Origin: CAYLLD01 sp964425135
GTDB taxonomy: Bacteria; Pseudomonadota; Alphaproteobacteria; Rhodobacterales; Rhodobacteraceae
DNA: 63,501 nucleotides
Assembly: GCA_964425135.1 (NCBI GenBank)
Contig: CAYRKW010000011.1
Location: 1-63,501, forward strand
Direction of reading: 5' to 3'
Every line of letters starts with the position of its first letter. Within the stretch, counting starts at the first letter, position 1. A program made the position numbers and the translations under genes. Shown here one piece after another: positions 35,388-44,244 of this stretch. The notes under the pieces are model-generated. The model did not search any database. It was not told the origin of the DNA and was given only the letters and a program-made list of their open reading frames with translations.

Positions 35388-35993
35388 ATGGCAGCAGGGA
35401 CAGATAAATTTTCGGGCGATGATCCATTCAAAATCGCGCAACGGTGGATGGCGGAAGCGCAGGATAGTGAGTTGAATGACCCCAATGCAATCGCGCTCTC
35501 GACCGTTGATGCGGATGGGATGCCCAATGCGCGTATGGTTCTGCTCAAAGACATCGAAGAGAACGCCTTTGTGTTTTACACCAATTACGGGAGCGTGAAG
35601 GCGCAGGAGATTGAAAGCGCAGGCAAGGCGGCGTTTGTGCTGCATTGGAAGTCTTTGCGCAGACAAATCCGCGTGCGCGGCGTAACCGAGCGCGAAGACG
35701 GGCCAAAGGCGGATGCATATTACGCCTCCCGCTCTCTTCCAAGCCGTCTTGGGGCCTGGGCTTCGGATCAATCTCAACCGCTTAAGAGCCGCAGTTCCCT
35801 GTTGGCGAAAGTTGCCAAGATCACGTTGATTAAAGGCAGCAATCCCGAGCGCCCGCCTTTTTGGGGTGGGATCCGGATCAGGCCAGTTGAAATCGAGTTT
35901 TGGGCCGATGGCGAGCACCGTCTGCATGACCGGTTTCGCTGGAGCAGAGATGCACTAGATGACCCATGGTCAGTTCAGCGACTCAATCCCTAA
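35388..35993 (+). CDS. pdxH: Pyridoxamine 5'-phosphate oxidase PdxH
   Basis: FMN enzyme oxidising pyridoxine/pyridoxamine 5'-phosphate to pyridoxal phosphate. Family blocks: ELNDPNAIALSTVDADGMPN, RMVLLKDIEENAFVFYTNYG, FVLHWKSLRRQIRVRG and PPFWGGIRIRPVEIEFW. ATG 35388 (GAGGG 4 nt upstream) gives 201 residues, the family length; a longer in-frame start at 35328 adds atypical residues. Confidence 0.95.
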   Translation: MAAGTDKFSGDDPFKIAQRWMAEAQDSELNDPNAIALSTVDADGMPNARMVLLKDIEENAFVFYTNYGSVKAQEIESAGKAAFVLHWKSLRRQIRVRGVTEREDGPKADAYYASRSLPSRLGAWASDQSQPLKSRSSLLAKVAKITLIKGSNPERPPFWGGIRIRPVEIEFWADGEHRLHDRFRWSRDALDDPWSVQRLNP

Positions 35994-36122
35994 GCAAAAA
36001 CACGCGTAAATATTGTGAGAAATTTATAGTTTTTAGTGTGTTGCTCTTGCCACATTCACATTATTACGAAATAGGTGGAGAAGATCACGAATCTTTGACT
36101 ATGGGACTTTGGGTGAGGGGTG

Positions 36123-36138
36123 CCGTTTGTTTTAACGG
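36123..36138 (+). other. Stem-loop in the cold-shock gene leader
   Basis: ccgtt-tgtttt-aacgg, a perfect 5-bp stem 16 bp before the cold-shock ATG, in an AT-rich leader of about 160 bp after pdxH. No T-tract follows, so a leader structure affecting translation is as likely as termination of pdxH. Confidence 0.4.
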
Positions 36139-36154
36139 TTAGAATGGAAAAAGC

Positions 36155-36679
36155 ATGATAAAGGGTAGGGTCAAGTGGTTTGATACCACGAAAGGTTATG
36201 GATTTGTCACGACCGAAGATGATGATGGCGATGTATTGTTGCACGCCAATGTCCTTCGCAACTTCGGACGCTCCTCAATTGCTGAAGGTGCTGAGATTGT
36301 GGTCGATGTGCAGGCAACCGATCGTGGTCGGCAGGCGGTCAATATTCTCGAAATCAATATGCCAGAGATGGTGGACGACGAAGATGAGGATGCTGCCGAC
36401 CGGCCAACCGATCTTCTGAACGGCCAAGAGCCAGACACGCCTCTCCTTCCGGCGCGGGTGAAATGGTTCGATAAATCCAAAGGTTTTGGATTTGTAAATA
36501 TCTTCGGTGATCCGAGCGATATTTTTGTGCATATGGAGGTTTTGCGGCTCTACGGGCTTGCAGACTTGCAACCGGGCGAAGCGGTGGGCGTGCGTATTGT
36601 CGGCGGGCCGCGTGGCCAGATGGCGGCGGAGATCCGAAATTGGGATTTCGCCTCTGGAACAGACGAAGACACCGTCTGA
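36155..36679 (+). CDS. Cold-shock protein with two CSD domains
   Basis: 174-residue nucleic-acid-binding protein with two cold-shock domains: RVKWFDTTKGYGFVTTEDDD at residues 4-70 and RVKWFDKSKGFGFVNIFGD at about 100-165, each with RNP1 (GYGFV, GFGFV) and RNP2-like (DVLLHANV, DIFVHMEV) motifs. An acidic linker (MVDDEDEDAADRP) joins them. Double-CSD proteins are typical of alphaproteobacteria. Probably binds RNA or single-stranded DNA. The DUF192 gene follows 1 nt after its stop. Confidence 0.93.
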   Translation: MIKGRVKWFDTTKGYGFVTTEDDDGDVLLHANVLRNFGRSSIAEGAEIVVDVQATDRGRQAVNILEINMPEMVDDEDEDAADRPTDLLNGQEPDTPLLPARVKWFDKSKGFGFVNIFGDPSDIFVHMEVLRLYGLADLQPGEAVGVRIVGGPRGQMAAEIRNWDFASGTDEDTV

Positions 36680-36680
36680 T

Positions 36681-37154
36681 TTGAGAAAAATAGCAGCTAT
36701 ACTGGTAACACTGGTGCTAACGAGCGCAGGAGCTTTTGCGCAAAGCTGCACCGATGATGTCGTCGACATCCGCACTGACAAAGCCCGCGCGCAATTCAAG
36801 ATCGAGATTGCCGATACGCCTGCGGAACAAGCGCAAGGGCTGATGCACCGCGAAAGCATGCCACGTTTTTCGGGAATGCTGTTCGTCTATCCCAAACCGA
36901 CACGCGCAACCTTCTGGATGCGCAACACGCTTTTGCCGCTGGATATGCTGTTTGTCGATGAAGCTGGCGTTGTTCAGCACATCCACGAAAACGCAACGCC
37001 CCTGAGCGAAGACGTCATTGATGGCGGCAGCGGCGTAAAAGCAGTGCTGGAGATCAACGGCGGTTTGTCAAAAATGCTGGGTTTGGGCGTCGGATCGCAG
37101 ATGCGCCACCCAAGTTTTGACATAACACGGGCCGCCTGGCCTTGCATTGAGTAA
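36681..37154 (+). CDS. Secreted DUF192 protein
   Basis: 157-residue protein with a signal peptide (LRKIAAILVTLVLTSAGAFA, cleavage likely after AFA) and a DUF192 domain: FKIEIADTPAEQAQGLMHRE, MLFVYPKPTRATFWMRNTLL and PLDMLFVDEAGVV. Function of the family is unknown; location is periplasm or outside. It starts at TTG 36681, 1 nt after the cold-shock stop, and has no clear Shine-Dalgarno, so coupling to the upstream gene is likely. A tRNA follows 47 bp later. Confidence 0.85.
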   Translation: MRKIAAILVTLVLTSAGAFAQSCTDDVVDIRTDKARAQFKIEIADTPAEQAQGLMHRESMPRFSGMLFVYPKPTRATFWMRNTLLPLDMLFVDEAGVVQHIHENATPLSEDVIDGGSGVKAVLEINGGLSKMLGLGVGSQMRHPSFDITRAAWPCIE

Positions 37155-37201
37155 TTTCCGCTTCCCAAAGCCAAAAATGCGGTGTATCAGGTCGCCTCAA
37201 T

Positions 37202-37278
37202 CGGGGCGTGGCGCAGCCTGGTAGCGCGTCTGTTTTGGGTACAGAAGGTCGTGAGTTCGAATCTCGCCGCCCCGACCA
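37202..37278 (+). tRNA. tRNA-Pro (UGG)
   Basis: A 77-nt cloverleaf including encoded CCA. Acceptor cggggcg pairs with cgccccg; the anticodon stem tctgt/acaga encloses tttgggt, giving anticodon TGG at 37236-37238; the T-arm contains GTTCGAAT. The 245 bp downstream, to the MetE-like gene, hold no gene I can support. Confidence 0.97.
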
Positions 37279-37523
37279 TTTTCCAGAAATTTTAACGTTT
37301 TCGGCGCAGATTTTAGTGCGCCTTAAAATGTGATTTACGTTCAGTGCTTTACGCGGCGTTCTTCCTCAAATTGATTTTCGGAAAAACGTCGGACTTTTAT
37401 CGGGTTTTCATCGGGCTTGGTTTCGGGATGTCTGCAAATAGCGGACTCGCACGGGCAAATGAGTCGCTCCCGTCAGGTCGAGTTCGAAGTCGAACTTGTG
37501 TCGAAACTGGTGCCCAGCAGGGC

Positions 37524-38642
37524 TTAAAGTGCCGCGCCCTGCGCCAATGCTTCGAGTTTTGCGTAGGCAATATCAGGATCGACAGCACCAAAGCCTGCAA
37601 ACGTTCCAAAGCCGCAATCTGAGCCGCCGATGACCCTGTCTGCGCCGGCGATATCAACGAAACGGGAGAGGCGTTGGGCGACGAGTTCGGGGTGTTCGAC
37701 GAAATTGGTGGTTGTATCGACCACGCCGGGCACCAGCACTTTGTCGTCCGGTATCTCCGATTTGCGATCCCTGAAAACGGTCCATTCATGGGCGTGGCGC
37801 GGGTTCGACGTCTCGAACAGGACATAGCGCGATTTGGTGGACATTAGGGTTTCAAAGACTGTGTCCATCGGAATGTCGCAGCAATGGGGGCCTTCGTAAT
37901 TGCCCCAGCAGATATGCACGCGCACTTTGGATTGATCGACATTTGCGAGCGCGTGGTTGAGTGCTTCGACGTGGGAAGCGGCAATTTTGAGAAACTCGGC
38001 ATCGCTCAGATCGGCAAAGAGCATGTGACGCGAGAGCGCCAGATCCGGGCAATCGAGTTGCAGGTCGAGACCGGCGGCGACAATTGTTTCGTATTCTTCG
38101 CGCATCGCATCGGCCAGCGCGGCCAGATATGCTTCACGGGTTTTGTAGTGATCATTTTGCAGAAAGAGCGAGATCACCCCTGGGCTGGCGGCGTTCATAA
38201 AGCCGCGCTTTGCGCCATGTTTGGTCATCGCGGCCTTGAGGTTGTCGATATCCTTTTGCAACTCGCCCTGACCCTTGGACTTCACGTCTCCGGTGCACAT
38301 GGGGCGGGCGTATTGCGGGGTGCCCCCTTCATCGGCCAAACGCTTGAGAAAGCCGGGGAACATCTTCAGATCAGCGGGTGCATTGCGCGGGCTGTCGCCG
38401 GAAAAGCCAGTGTAGCGGTCTTTGACGTAGGTTGCGTAGGAGATTTTTGATGTCTCGCCGTCTGACACAATATCAATTCCGGCATCAACCTGACGTTTGA
38501 CCGTCGCATCGACATTGGCCGTCATGCAGGCATCAAAAGCGTCCTGATCAAACGGTTTGTCATTCTCGCGGGCAAAGATGAAATCCACCACTTCTTGTGT
38601 TCGAGGGAGCGATCCTGTGTGGGTTGTTGTGATCTTTGCCAT
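37524..38642 (-). CDS. Cobalamin-independent methionine synthase-like protein (MetE C-terminal domain)
   Basis: 372-residue TIM-barrel protein related to the catalytic half of MetE, lacking the N-terminal half. Start KITTTHTGSLPRTQEVVDF is typical; likely zinc ligands are His and Cys in VRVHICWGNYEGPHCCD and Cys in IGGSDCGFGTFAGF. Substrates are uncertain: short MetE-like proteins include folate-independent core enzymes and uncharacterised methyltransferases. Divergent from the histidine kinase gene with about 190 bp between. No methionine riboswitch is apparent upstream. Confidence 0.85.
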   Translation of the reverse strand: MAKITTTHTGSLPRTQEVVDFIFARENDKPFDQDAFDACMTANVDATVKRQVDAGIDIVSDGETSKISYATYVKDRYTGFSGDSPRNAPADLKMFPGFLKRLADEGGTPQYARPMCTGDVKSKGQGELQKDIDNLKAAMTKHGAKRGFMNAASPGVISLFLQNDHYKTREAYLAALADAMREEYETIVAAGLDLQLDCPDLALSRHMLFADLSDAEFLKIAASHVEALNHALANVDQSKVRVHICWGNYEGPHCCDIPMDTVFETLMSTKSRYVLFETSNPRHAHEWTVFRDRKSEIPDDKVLVPGVVDTTTNFVEHPELVAQRLSRFVDIAGADRVIGGSDCGFGTFAGFGAVDPDIAYAKLEALAQGAAL

Positions 38643-38829
38643 GCTCTGTCCAACTCAATTTGTTCCGTCAAATGGGGTATCGCGCTCCTGCGCACAATAC
38701 AAGTCGCGTCCTCAATTTGGAAAGTACTATTCAACGCGATCAATTTTGGTAGAATACACGTAAAAGTAGATGGTCTCGCCCCCCAATTTTTGCATATTGA
38801 TTGGATTAGGTTGCACCGAATTAGGATTG

Positions 38830-40197
38830 ATGAACCCAATGGATCTCAGTGATATTTCGCGCGAAAATGATCGGATCACATTTCTTCTGGACCATATCTC
38901 GGTGCCAATTGCGCTGGTCAGCCCGTCAAAGACGTTTTCATTTGCCAATACTGAGTATTGCGAGATCTTTGGGCTTAAACTCAAGGACATTCAGCACAGA
39001 CCGGTTAAAGACGTGTTGGGATCGGTTTACACGGTGGCTGAACCGCATCTTGATGCAGCGCTATCGGGCGAGCAGGTTACATTTTTGCTGGATCTGCCGC
39101 TTGACCCTGAGACACGTCACATGCGGGTCAGATACGTGCCTGAGTACAGCAGTCCGGGCGTGGTCAGAAATATCATCGTCACAGTGGTTGATATCACCCG
39201 AGAGAAGGATGCGTTGACGAGCGCAAATCGAAACATGAGCCTTGTCAACATTGCGATGCGGGCGGGTGGACTTGGGTTGGTCGAGTACTATCCCAAAGAG
39301 GATCGGGTGGTATGGGACGATAGTACCTATATTCTTTATGGTGTGGATCGGGCGGAGGGACCGGCGAAAAGGGACCGGCTGCGCCAGCTGATACATGAGG
39401 CTGATTTGGAGATGTGGGACGCCAGATTTAACCGCGCGATGAGCGATCCGAGTCTTAGTGCGTATAACTCTCGGTATCGTATCCGGCACGCGCCAAGCTC
39501 AAGCGTTCGATGGATTGATATGCAGGGGAAGGTTACGTTCGAGGATGGTTCGCCTGTCCACATGGTCGGGGTGGCCCATGATGTGACGGACCTTATCGAA
39601 GAGACCAAGCACCGCGATATGCTGATCCTTGAGTTGGATCATCGGGTGAAGAACATGTTCTCGGTGATTTCGGGGCTGGTTTCGATGATTGCAAGAGAGG
39701 TGGATGACCCGCGCGAGGTTGCAAAATCCCTGCGCAAGCGGATCAACGCGCTGGCCAAGGCGCATGAGTTGGTGCGTCCGTCGCTGATGCGCTCGTCGAG
39801 TGAGAATTACGCGGTTTCGCTGGAGGTTTTGGTCAAAAGCCTGCTCAAGCAATCCATTTTAGCTGGCAAATCGATCGATCTCGAGATGGAGGAGGCCTAT
39901 CTGAAAACCTATGCAGCAAGCGCGCTTGCACTGTTTTTTCAAGAGCTTGTGAGCAATGCGGAGAGACATGGTGCATTGGCTCATAAGGACGGTGCTTTGG
40001 TGCTAAAGAGCGCCAAATGCGACGACGGAATAGCGATTGAGTGGGTGGAGACTGGGCTCGCGCAGTCGTTTGAGGGGTCGCAGCCCGGTTTTGGTATGAC
40101 GATGATGAACCTCAATCTAGTTCAGCAGCTTGATGGCACGCTTGAGATTGACGGCGATGCTGACAGTCTGACAGTCAACGCGTTTATTCCGCTGTAA
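38830..40197 (+). CDS. HWE-type PAS sensor histidine kinase
   Basis: Soluble sensor kinase of about 455 residues with no membrane segments. Two PAS domains (about residues 15-125 and 145-260), then an HWE dimerisation box with the phospho-acceptor His in ELDHRVKNMFSVISGLVSM and an ATPase domain with ELVSNAERHGAL (N-box), IEWVET and PGFGMTMMN. PAS1 lacks the Cys motif of LOV domains. ATG 38830 or 38839 is likely; an upstream ATG at 38770 adds 20 odd residues. No response regulator is adjacent, so it is an orphan. Confidence 0.9.
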   Translation: MNPMDLSDISRENDRITFLLDHISVPIALVSPSKTFSFANTEYCEIFGLKLKDIQHRPVKDVLGSVYTVAEPHLDAALSGEQVTFLLDLPLDPETRHMRVRYVPEYSSPGVVRNIIVTVVDITREKDALTSANRNMSLVNIAMRAGGLGLVEYYPKEDRVVWDDSTYILYGVDRAEGPAKRDRLRQLIHEADLEMWDARFNRAMSDPSLSAYNSRYRIRHAPSSSVRWIDMQGKVTFEDGSPVHMVGVAHDVTDLIEETKHRDMLILELDHRVKNMFSVISGLVSMIAREVDDPREVAKSLRKRINALAKAHELVRPSLMRSSSENYAVSLEVLVKSLLKQSILAGKSIDLEMEEAYLKTYAASALALFFQELVSNAERHGALAHKDGALVLKSAKCDDGIAIEWVETGLAQSFEGSQPGFGMTMMNLNLVQQLDGTLEIDGDADSLTVNAFIPL

Positions 40198-40202
40198 GCG
40201 AA

Positions 40203-41033
40203 TTAGCCATTGGCAAGACTGCGCAGGATGAGGCGGGTGGCCTCTGTTATTGGGGTTTGCGTGGCTTTGAGGATCGAAATTCGGTCAAATTCGTTTGGAT
40301 TGTCGCTCAGGGTCTGGCGCAGGGCCGTACCGAAAGCCGCGCGCAATTCGGTGCCGATGTTGAATTTGCAGATGTTGGTTTGGCGAGCCAGATCGGCGCG
40401 AACCAGAGGCGGGATGCCAGAGCCGCCGTGGAGGACGAGCGGCGTGTCGGTTTTGGCCTGAATGGCGCGTACTGCCTCTAAATCGATCTGCGCGGCTTTG
40501 GTTTGTTGCAGGTGGACGTTGCCGACAGAGATGGCCATGGCATCGACGTTTGTGTGGGCTGCAAATTTGGCCGCATCATCGGGATCGGTCCGCGCGGAGG
40601 CCTCGCCTTGCGCATAGCCGACAAAGCCAATCTCACCCTCGCAGGAGACGCCTGCCGCATGGGCCATCTGGGAAATCTCGGCAGTTTTTTCGATGTTTTC
40701 GGACAGATCAAGGCGGGAGCCGTCGAACATGACGGAGGTGAAGCCTGCGTCGATGGCAGCGCGGCAGTCTTCGAGTTCATAACCGTGGTCGAGATGGGCG
40801 ACGATGGGGATGCTGGCGCGCTCTGCCAGTAGCTCGAACATCTTGCCCAGGATCGGCAGCGGGGTGTGTGCACGGCAGCCGGGTCCGGCTTGAAGGATCA
40901 GCGGCAGGCGCTCCACTTCGGCTGCCTCAACATAAGCCTGCGCATCTTCCCAGCCTAAAACGACAAGGCCCGCGACCGCGTAGCCGTTATCTCGGGCCGG
41001 TATCAGGACATCAGCGAGGGTCGCACGGGTCAT
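40203..41033 (-). CDS. Class II aldolase of the inositol operon (IolJ-like)
   Basis: 276-residue zinc aldolase of the FbaA/KbaY/IolJ group: VAGLVVLGWEDAQAYVEAA, IVAHLDHGYELEDCRAAID with zinc-binding His, VSCEGEIGFVGYAQGEAS and LVLHGGSGIPPLVRADL. Next to iolC and iolB it probably cleaves 2-deoxy-5-keto-gluconate 6-phosphate to dihydroxyacetone phosphate and malonic semialdehyde (context inference). Its ATG overlaps the iolB stop by 4 nt. A generic fructose-bisphosphate role cannot be excluded. Confidence 0.85.
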   Translation of the reverse strand: MTRATLADVLIPARDNGYAVAGLVVLGWEDAQAYVEAAEVERLPLILQAGPGCRAHTPLPILGKMFELLAERASIPIVAHLDHGYELEDCRAAIDAGFTSVMFDGSRLDLSENIEKTAEISQMAHAAGVSCEGEIGFVGYAQGEASARTDPDDAAKFAAHTNVDAMAISVGNVHLQQTKAAQIDLEAVRAIQAKTDTPLVLHGGSGIPPLVRADLARQTNICKFNIGTELRAAFGTALRQTLSDNPNEFDRISILKATQTPITEATRLILRSLANG

Positions 41034-41872
41034 TTGAACTTGGCGACCATGTCCATGATGCCGGGGATGGTGTGCAATTGCTCGGCGTGGGTGTCTTGAA
41101 AGTACTGCTTTAGCGAGCGCTGGGACAGGCCACCGAGGATGGTGAAATAGTACATTTCATAGCCCGGTAGAACGGCGCAGGGGTGGTAGCCCTTGTCGAT
41201 GCAAATCGTGGAGCCGTTGACGATGTGATAGGCGTCCCCTGGCTCGTTATCGACCCGCTGGAGCATTTGGACGCCGGAGCCGTAGTCGGGCTTGAAGCGG
41301 AAGTTGTACGTCTCGTCATGGCGGGTCTCATCGGGCAAACGGTCGGTGTCGTGCTTGTGCGACGGGAAGCCGGACCAGCCGCCCTGACCGACGGTGAAGA
41401 GTTCGGAGACCAGCAGGCGGCCAACTTTATCGGCCTGGTTCTGGCCCAGAATATGCTTGATCTTGCGATGGGTTTTGGTCTCATCCGAGCCATATTGCAC
41501 TTTGTCCAGCTCATCGGAGCGGACGGCAAAGGGTGCGAGCGATTTGTCGTATTTTGCGCCTGCCACGAAGACCTCAGCTGTGTCGGACTGACAGAGCATC
41601 GTCGCAGCGGCATCGGTGGGGACATAGACGCCCTCTGGTTCACCGCCCCAGACATCGTCGACGCGGTTGCCGATCCCGTGGAACGTCTCGCTGCCGCAGT
41701 CGACATCGACCGTGCCTGTGGCGGGGACGATGCAGGTCTCGTAGCCTTCAGTGCGATACGTGAAGCTCTCGCCTTTCTTGAGGTTGACTATGTTGAAATA
41801 GTTGAGCGGCACCAGCCCGTCATTCACATCGACGATGGCTTTGTTTTTGTTGTCAAAGGGGGGGATATGCAT
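41030..41872 (-). CDS. iolB: 5-deoxy-glucuronate isomerase IolB
   Basis: Cupin-type isomerase of myo-inositol catabolism, turning 5-deoxy-glucuronate into 2-deoxy-5-keto-gluconate. Blocks: LVPLNYFNIVNLKKGESFTY, GWSGFPSHKHDTDRLPDETR with metal-binding His, and GYHPCAVLPGYEMYYFTIL. ATG 41872 has AAGGA 7 nt upstream and lies 13 nt after iolC; a longer reading from 41917 would overlap iolC. 280 residues is normal. Confidence 0.94.
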   Translation of the reverse strand: MHIPPFDNKNKAIVDVNDGLVPLNYFNIVNLKKGESFTYRTEGYETCIVPATGTVDVDCGSETFHGIGNRVDDVWGGEPEGVYVPTDAAATMLCQSDTAEVFVAGAKYDKSLAPFAVRSDELDKVQYGSDETKTHRKIKHILGQNQADKVGRLLVSELFTVGQGGWSGFPSHKHDTDRLPDETRHDETYNFRFKPDYGSGVQMLQRVDNEPGDAYHIVNGSTICIDKGYHPCAVLPGYEMYYFTILGGLSQRSLKQYFQDTHAEQLHTIPGIMDMVAKFK

Positions 41873-41885
41873 GTCGGTGTCCTTA

Positions 41886-42866
41886 TCAGGTGGCGCTTGG
41901 GCCGGGATGGTCTGCAATGAAGGCGTCTAGCTCGGCAGGAGTTGGCATGGCCGGTGCGCAGCCAACGCGGGCCACCACCATGGCAGCGGCGGCTGAGCCG
42001 CGCAAGACGGCCTCTTTGAGCGATTTGCCCGCGGCGAGCGCTGCGATGAAGCTGCCCATGAAGCTGTCGCCCGCGCCAGTGGGTTTGAGCGCTTGGGTTT
42101 TATAGATGCCGGTTCTGATTTCGTCGTCTTGGGTCAGAGTGATCGCGCCGTCTGGGCCCATTTTATAGACCACGATCGCGGCTGAGGTGGCGGCAAGCTC
42201 GCGGGCTTTGGCAAGGCCCTTGTCGTAATCGCCTGCCATGAAGCCGAACTCTTCGTCATTGCCGATGATGATGTCGCAGTGAGCTGCTGCGCGGGAATAG
42301 GTGTCGGCAGCGTCTTGCGGTGAGGCCCAGGAATAGGGGCGGTAGTCTACATCGAAGATCAGCGGCACGCCTGCGGCTTTGGCGTCTGCGAAGGCCTTGA
42401 AGGTGGCGCTGCGTGAGGGCTCGGCAGCGAGCACTGTGCCGGTGGTGATGAGCGCGCCGAAGGGGGTGTAGTCGATGGCAGCGACATCGGCCTCATTCAT
42501 CGCAAAATCGGCGGCATTGTTGCGGTAAATGACGGTTTGGCAATTCTCAAGACGGCTCTCGGTCACGGCCAGTGAATTGCGCGCCTCGCCTTTGACAGGG
42601 CGCACATGGGTGGCGTCTATGCCGTAGGCGGCAAGCTGGTTCAGGCAGTAGCGCCCGACGGCGTCGTCGGACACGCAAGTGACGAGACTAGCCGCGCCGC
42701 CCTGGCGGGTGATGGCAGCGGCTATATTGGCTGAAGAGCCGCCGAGTGCGGTCGTAAACTGCGTGGCGTCCTCGAACTTTGTGCCCGGAGGGTCGGCGTA
42801 AAAATCCATGCCTGCGCGCCCGATAATCACGAAGTTATTCTTTGCCAGTCGCGCCAGATCGGCCAT
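41886..42866 (-). CDS. iolC: 5-dehydro-2-deoxygluconokinase IolC
   Basis: PfkB-family kinase phosphorylating 2-deoxy-5-keto-gluconate. NNFVIIGRAGMDFYADPPG at the start is typical of IolC; ALGGSSANIAAAITRQGG and the catalytic KPTGAGDSFMGSF with its Asp are clear. ATG 42866 has AAGGGG 7 nt upstream, giving 326 residues; 18 extra residues from 42920 are not conserved-looking. First of iolC-iolB-aldolase; iolD, iolE, iolG and iolA are not in the window. Confidence 0.93.
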   Translation of the reverse strand: MADLARLAKNNFVIIGRAGMDFYADPPGTKFEDATQFTTALGGSSANIAAAITRQGGAASLVTCVSDDAVGRYCLNQLAAYGIDATHVRPVKGEARNSLAVTESRLENCQTVIYRNNAADFAMNEADVAAIDYTPFGALITTGTVLAAEPSRSATFKAFADAKAAGVPLIFDVDYRPYSWASPQDAADTYSRAAAHCDIIIGNDEEFGFMAGDYDKGLAKARELAATSAAIVVYKMGPDGAITLTQDDEIRTGIYKTQALKPTGAGDSFMGSFIAALAAGKSLKEAVLRGSAAAAMVVARVGCAPAMPTPAELDAFIADHPGPSAT

Positions 42867-42936
42867 GCCATCGCCCCTTTCGCCAGTGGGAGCGAAAATA
42901 CGAGTTATGCGGCGGGGCACAACGGTAATGATTGGA

Positions 42937-42990
42937 TTTGTACCAACAGTGCATCAGGGCAGCGCATATCGGATGCAGGCTTGATACAAA
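42937..42990. promoter_or_regulatory. Long dyad in the divergent iolC/oxidoreductase promoter region
   Basis: Two 19-bp arms (42937-42955 and 42972-42990) match as inverted repeats at 15 of 19 positions around a 16-bp spacer. Each arm also contains its own TTG-N3-CAA palindrome (TTGTACCAA at 42938, TTGATACAA at 42981) with centres 43 bp apart, about four helical turns. This suggests two operators for one regulator, but the regulator is not encoded nearby. Confidence 0.6.
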
Positions 42991-43067
42991 ATGCGTTTGG
43001 GAGATTGGTTTTTCATCGCGTTCATGCGATCCGGCCTGAAACGAGTGATATGCGAGAGGCTTTGGCT

Positions 43068-44225
43068 ATGGCGAAACTGGCTTGGGGAATGATTGGCGGC
43101 GGGCAAGGATCTCAGATCGGGCCAGCGCATCGCTTGGGTGCAGGGCTTGATGGGGCGTTTGAATTTGTCGCAGGGGCGCTTGATCACAGGCCCGAGGAAG
43201 GGCGTTCCTATGCGCAGAGTTTGGGCGTTTCGGCGGATCGCGCTTACGGCGATTGGCAGGACATGCTGGCGGGGGAAAAGGGTCGTGCGGACCGGGTTGA
43301 CCTGGTGACGGTGGCGACGCCCAATGCGACGCACTTCGAAATTTCCAAGGCGTTTTTGGAGGAAGGGTTCAACGTGCTTTGTGAGAAGCCGATGACCATG
43401 ACCGTGGAAGAGGGCGAGGAACTGGTCAGCGTGGCCAAGGCTGCCGGGCGCATTTGTGCTGTGAATTATGGCTATTCGGGCTATTCGCTGGTGCGGCACA
43501 TGAAGGCGATGGTGGCGCGCGGTGATCTGGGAGATGTGCGCGTTGTTGTTGCCGAATTCTCGCACGGGCATCATGCGGATGCGGCAGATGCGGACAATCC
43601 GCGCGTGCGGTGGCGTTATGATCCGGCACAGGCGGGCGTGTCAGCACAGATGGCCGATTGCGGCATTCACGCGCTGCATATGGCGTCTTTTGTGACCGGG
43701 CAGGAGGTGGCGACGCTGTCGGCGGATTTTGCATCGACCATCTCCAGCCGCGTGCTTGAAGATGATGCGATGGTCAATTTTCGGATGGACGGTGGCACTG
43801 TGGGGCGGCTTTGGACGTCGTCGGTCGCGGTGGGGCGTCAACACGGTCTGACCATACAAGTCTTTGGAGAGAAGGGCGGATTGCGCTGGGCGCAAGAGCA
43901 GCCGAACCAGCTTCACTGGATGCCGCTGGGAGAGCGGTTGCAGATCATCGAGCGCGGGGAGGGTGGTTTGTCGCCGGAGGCGGATCGGACGTCACGGGTG
44001 ACGGTGGGACATGCGGAGGGCATGCCGCTGGCGTTTGCGAATATCTATAGCGATCTGGCGGAGGCGATTTCGGCGCAAAAAGAGGGTCGCGAGATGGATG
44101 CGGCGGCGGATCTTTATCCACGTGCGGAGGATGGACTGCGGTCGATGGCGGCGGTTCATGCAGCGGTGGCCTCTGCTGCGCAGGATGGCGCGTGGGTCGA
44201 TGCGCGGCCGCCGAGCATGCGGTGA
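43068..44225 (+). CDS. Gfo/Idh/MocA-family oxidoreductase
   Basis: NAD(P)-dependent sugar or polyol dehydrogenase of 385 residues. N-terminal Rossmann fold WGMIGGGQGSQIGPAHRLGA, then VTVATPNATHFEISKAFLEE and the family's VLCEKPMTMTVEEGEEL with the conserved Lys; HALHMASFVTGQEV follows. ATG 43068 has GAGAGG 8 nt upstream; in-frame ATGs at 42981 and 43050 would lie in or near the operator region. Divergence from iolC suggests an inositol-related substrate (inference). Confidence 0.9.
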   Translation: MAKLAWGMIGGGQGSQIGPAHRLGAGLDGAFEFVAGALDHRPEEGRSYAQSLGVSADRAYGDWQDMLAGEKGRADRVDLVTVATPNATHFEISKAFLEEGFNVLCEKPMTMTVEEGEELVSVAKAAGRICAVNYGYSGYSLVRHMKAMVARGDLGDVRVVVAEFSHGHHADAADADNPRVRWRYDPAQAGVSAQMADCGIHALHMASFVTGQEVATLSADFASTISSRVLEDDAMVNFRMDGGTVGRLWTSSVAVGRQHGLTIQVFGEKGGLRWAQEQPNQLHWMPLGERLQIIERGEGGLSPEADRTSRVTVGHAEGMPLAFANIYSDLAEAISAQKEGREMDAAADLYPRAEDGLRSMAAVHAAVASAAQDGAWVDARPPSMR

Positions 44226-44244
44226 TTTCGGGCGGGCATTGAGG

